A stretch of DNA of 64,000 bases, taken from the NCBI GenBank assembly GCA_041395745.1, contig JAWKZV010000002.1, positions 496,001-560,000 on the forward strand, written 5' to 3'. The translations under genes and the position numbers were made by a program. Source of the DNA: Porticoccus sp041395745. Its GTDB lineage: Bacteria > Pseudomonadota > Gammaproteobacteria > Pseudomonadales > Porticoccaceae. Positions 62,987 through 64,000 of this stretch are shown here, one piece after another; position 1 is the first letter of the stretch, and each line of letters opens with the position of its first letter. Below the pieces are notes generated by a model. The model was given only the letters and a program-made list of their open reading frames with translations. It made no database searches and was not told where the DNA came from.

Positions 62987-63199
62987 ATGTCAGATTTAGT
63001 TACCGGTACCGTTAAATGGTTTAACGAAGAAAAAGGATACGGCTTCCTGGCTCAGGAAGGCGGCAGGGATGTATTCGTGCATTTCAGTGCTATTAACGGT
63101 ACTGGCCGTCGCACACTGTTGGAAGGCCAACAGGTCTCTTTTGAGATCACTCAGGGTCAGAAAGGACCCCAGGCTCAGAACGTGACTGTTATTGCTTAA
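62987..63199 (+). CDS. cspA: cold-shock protein (CspA family)
   Basis: 70 aa OB-fold nucleic-acid-binding protein with RNP-1 KGYGFLA and RNP-2 VFVHFSAI. It has the usual length of CspA. It melts RNA structures in the cold. Standalone gene with a structured leader and its own terminator. Confidence 0.95.
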   Translation: MSDLVTGTVKWFNEEKGYGFLAQEGGRDVFVHFSAINGTGRRTLLEGQQVSFEITQGQKGPQAQNVTVIA

Positions 63200-63223
63200 G
63201 GCTTTCGCCCAGTAGTGACCAAC

Positions 63224-63251
63224 AAAAATGCCAGCGACAGCTGGCATTTTT
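63224..63251 (+). terminator. terminator of the cold-shock gene
   Basis: AAAAATGCCAGC-GACA-GCTGGCATTTTT, a 12-bp stem followed by TGTTTTTG, 25 bases after the stop. Confidence 0.9.
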
Positions 63252-63321
63252 GTTTTTGTTTGTCTCGCGCTCGAATGCATGGCCCCGTATGGGGGAGCGT
63301 GCGGAACGTCCTTTGTCCTGA

Positions 63322-63894
63322 TTATCGCCAATAATCCCAGGCGACCAGCACCAGTTCCGGGTACCAGGTTTTTCCGTAACTGCCGTTGTAGCGGGCAAGG
63401 GCCGGGGTCAGGTCGCCCTTTTCCATATCCAGATAGTATTTCAGGATGGTGCAGCCATAGCGCAGGTTGGTGTCGACCTGGGTGAGGTTGTCTTCTTCTC
63501 GTCCGATTTCCCTCTTCCAGAAAGGCATGACCTGCATCAATCCCTGGGCGCCAGCCCGTGAGACAGCGTAGGAATCAAAGCGGCTTTCGATCTGGATAAC
63601 GGCCAGCACCACTTCCGGTGACAGGTCGGCCCGGGTGGCGGCTCGATGGATCTTGCGCAACAACTCGAGTCGGTCACCATCGTCTGGAATGAACTTCTCC
63701 AGCTGGCTGGATTTTGCCATCAGCCAGACTTCTGCATCGAAACGATCCTCGAAACTGTCGGCCTGGGCAATGGTGGACTTGAGCAGGGCGACCAGTTGCT
63801 GATCGATTTCTTCTTCGGAATAAGCGGGTAATGAACATGACAGGGTGGCAACAAGCCATCCGCTAACCAGCCATTTGCCCGCTTTTGTGATCAT
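63322..63894 (-). CDS. periplasmic lytic transglycosylase (SLT domain)
   Basis: 190 aa. A signal peptide (KWLVSGWLVATLSCSLPAYS) precedes a helical spacer and a C-terminal SLT domain: VVLAVIQIESRFDSYAV with catalytic Glu, and RAGAQGLMQVMPFW. It cleaves peptidoglycan to 1,6-anhydromuropeptides. The 5' end overlaps the previous gene (proS-like) by 4 bases, so the two are co-translated. Confidence 0.9.
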   Translation of the reverse strand: MITKAGKWLVSGWLVATLSCSLPAYSEEEIDQQLVALLKSTIAQADSFEDRFDAEVWLMAKSSQLEKFIPDDGDRLELLRKIHRAATRADLSPEVVLAVIQIESRFDSYAVSRAGAQGLMQVMPFWKREIGREEDNLTQVDTNLRYGCTILKYYLDMEKGDLTPALARYNGSYGKTWYPELVLVAWDYWR

Positions 63895-64000
63895 CCGATA
63901 GCCTGTGTCAGAAACTCTGTTACCTGGTTCAGGGGGATGTTGCGATTCTCACCCTCACGGCGCAGACAGTATTCCACTTCGCCGTTCTCGAGGCCGCGGT
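63891..64000 (-). CDS. proS: probable proline--tRNA ligase, last 36 codons
   Basis: The minus strand encodes RGLENGEVEYCLRREGEN, then NIPLNQVTEFLTQAIG and a TGA at 63893-63891. The end resembles ProS C-termini (acidic/basic YRRNGE-like segment, then an amphipathic helix). Too short to be certain. The rest of the gene is outside the window. Confidence 0.6.
   Translation of the reverse strand, partial: RGLENGEVEYCLRREGENRNIPLNQVTEFLTQAIG

Overview
The window is a gammaproteobacterial chromosome segment (free-living, probably marine, Cellvibrionales/Pseudomonadales-like; inferred from gene content and order only) interrupted by a roughly 27.6-kb integrated element. Host-type gene orders are tesA<>ybbA-ybbP, prfB-lysS, valS/holC/pepA<>lptF-lptG, queA-tgt-secD-secF, and a lytic transglycosylase next to a synthetase C-terminus. 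A phasin and a PHA-granule-system protein suggest polyhydroxyalkanoate storage.

Chromosome left (1-29,841): a truncated oleate hydratase; a ParD-like/zeta-kinase toxin-antitoxin pair; the ABC-F protein Uup; the TesA esterase divergent from a YbbA/YbbP exporter; and a copper cluster. The cluster holds CopB and CopA opposite a CueR-type sensor and a Cys-rich permease, with two MerR-type promoters of 19-bp spacing in the divergent gap. A 500-base gene-free block of consecutive perfect hairpins follows. Then come prfB with its RF2 autoregulatory frameshift, lysS, a diguanylate cyclase, valS, holC, pepA (apparently frameshifted at its N-terminus), lptFG, an RDD protein, the PHA-related genes, a membrane LuxR-type protein and cytochrome b561.

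Integrated element (about 29,842-57,483): it sits at the 3' end of a tRNA-Leu(CAA) gene whose last 19 bases are exactly repeated at the far left end. A DUF6538-type tyrosine recombinase lies next to the intact tRNA. Cargo, left to right: mobile mystery proteins A and B (XRE + Fic) behind a palindromic control region; an AT-rich 1,226-residue P-loop NTPase with an N-terminal nuclease-like region and helical C-terminus, resembling anti-phage STAND proteins; a MazF/PemK-like toxin; an ArdC-like pseudogene; two secreted proteins (DUF1566 and peptidase-S74 type) sharing a small Cys/Trp module; a frameshifted recombinase and a second copy of its 3' end fused to a radC remnant; a two-gene unit of an unknown protein and a nucleoside-phosphorylase-like protein; small plasmid-type genes; a second complete integrase carrying the 3' half of a tRNA-Pro(GGG) gene; and a mobilization module (zinc-ribbon protein, J-domain protein, membrane proteins, VirD4/TraG coupling ATPase, MobC, relaxase). 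No mating-pair genes are present, so the element is probably mobilizable rather than self-transmissible and is a mosaic of at least two integrations.

Chromosome right (57,484-64,000): tRNA-Leu, queA and tgt (queuosine), secD and secF without yajC between tgt and secD, a cold-shock protein, a lytic transglycosylase and the C-terminus of a probable proS.

The candidates most likely to be undescribed systems are the NTPase (31,338-35,018) with its toxin neighbour, and the coupled pair at 41,152-42,690. Both are inferences from motifs and context.
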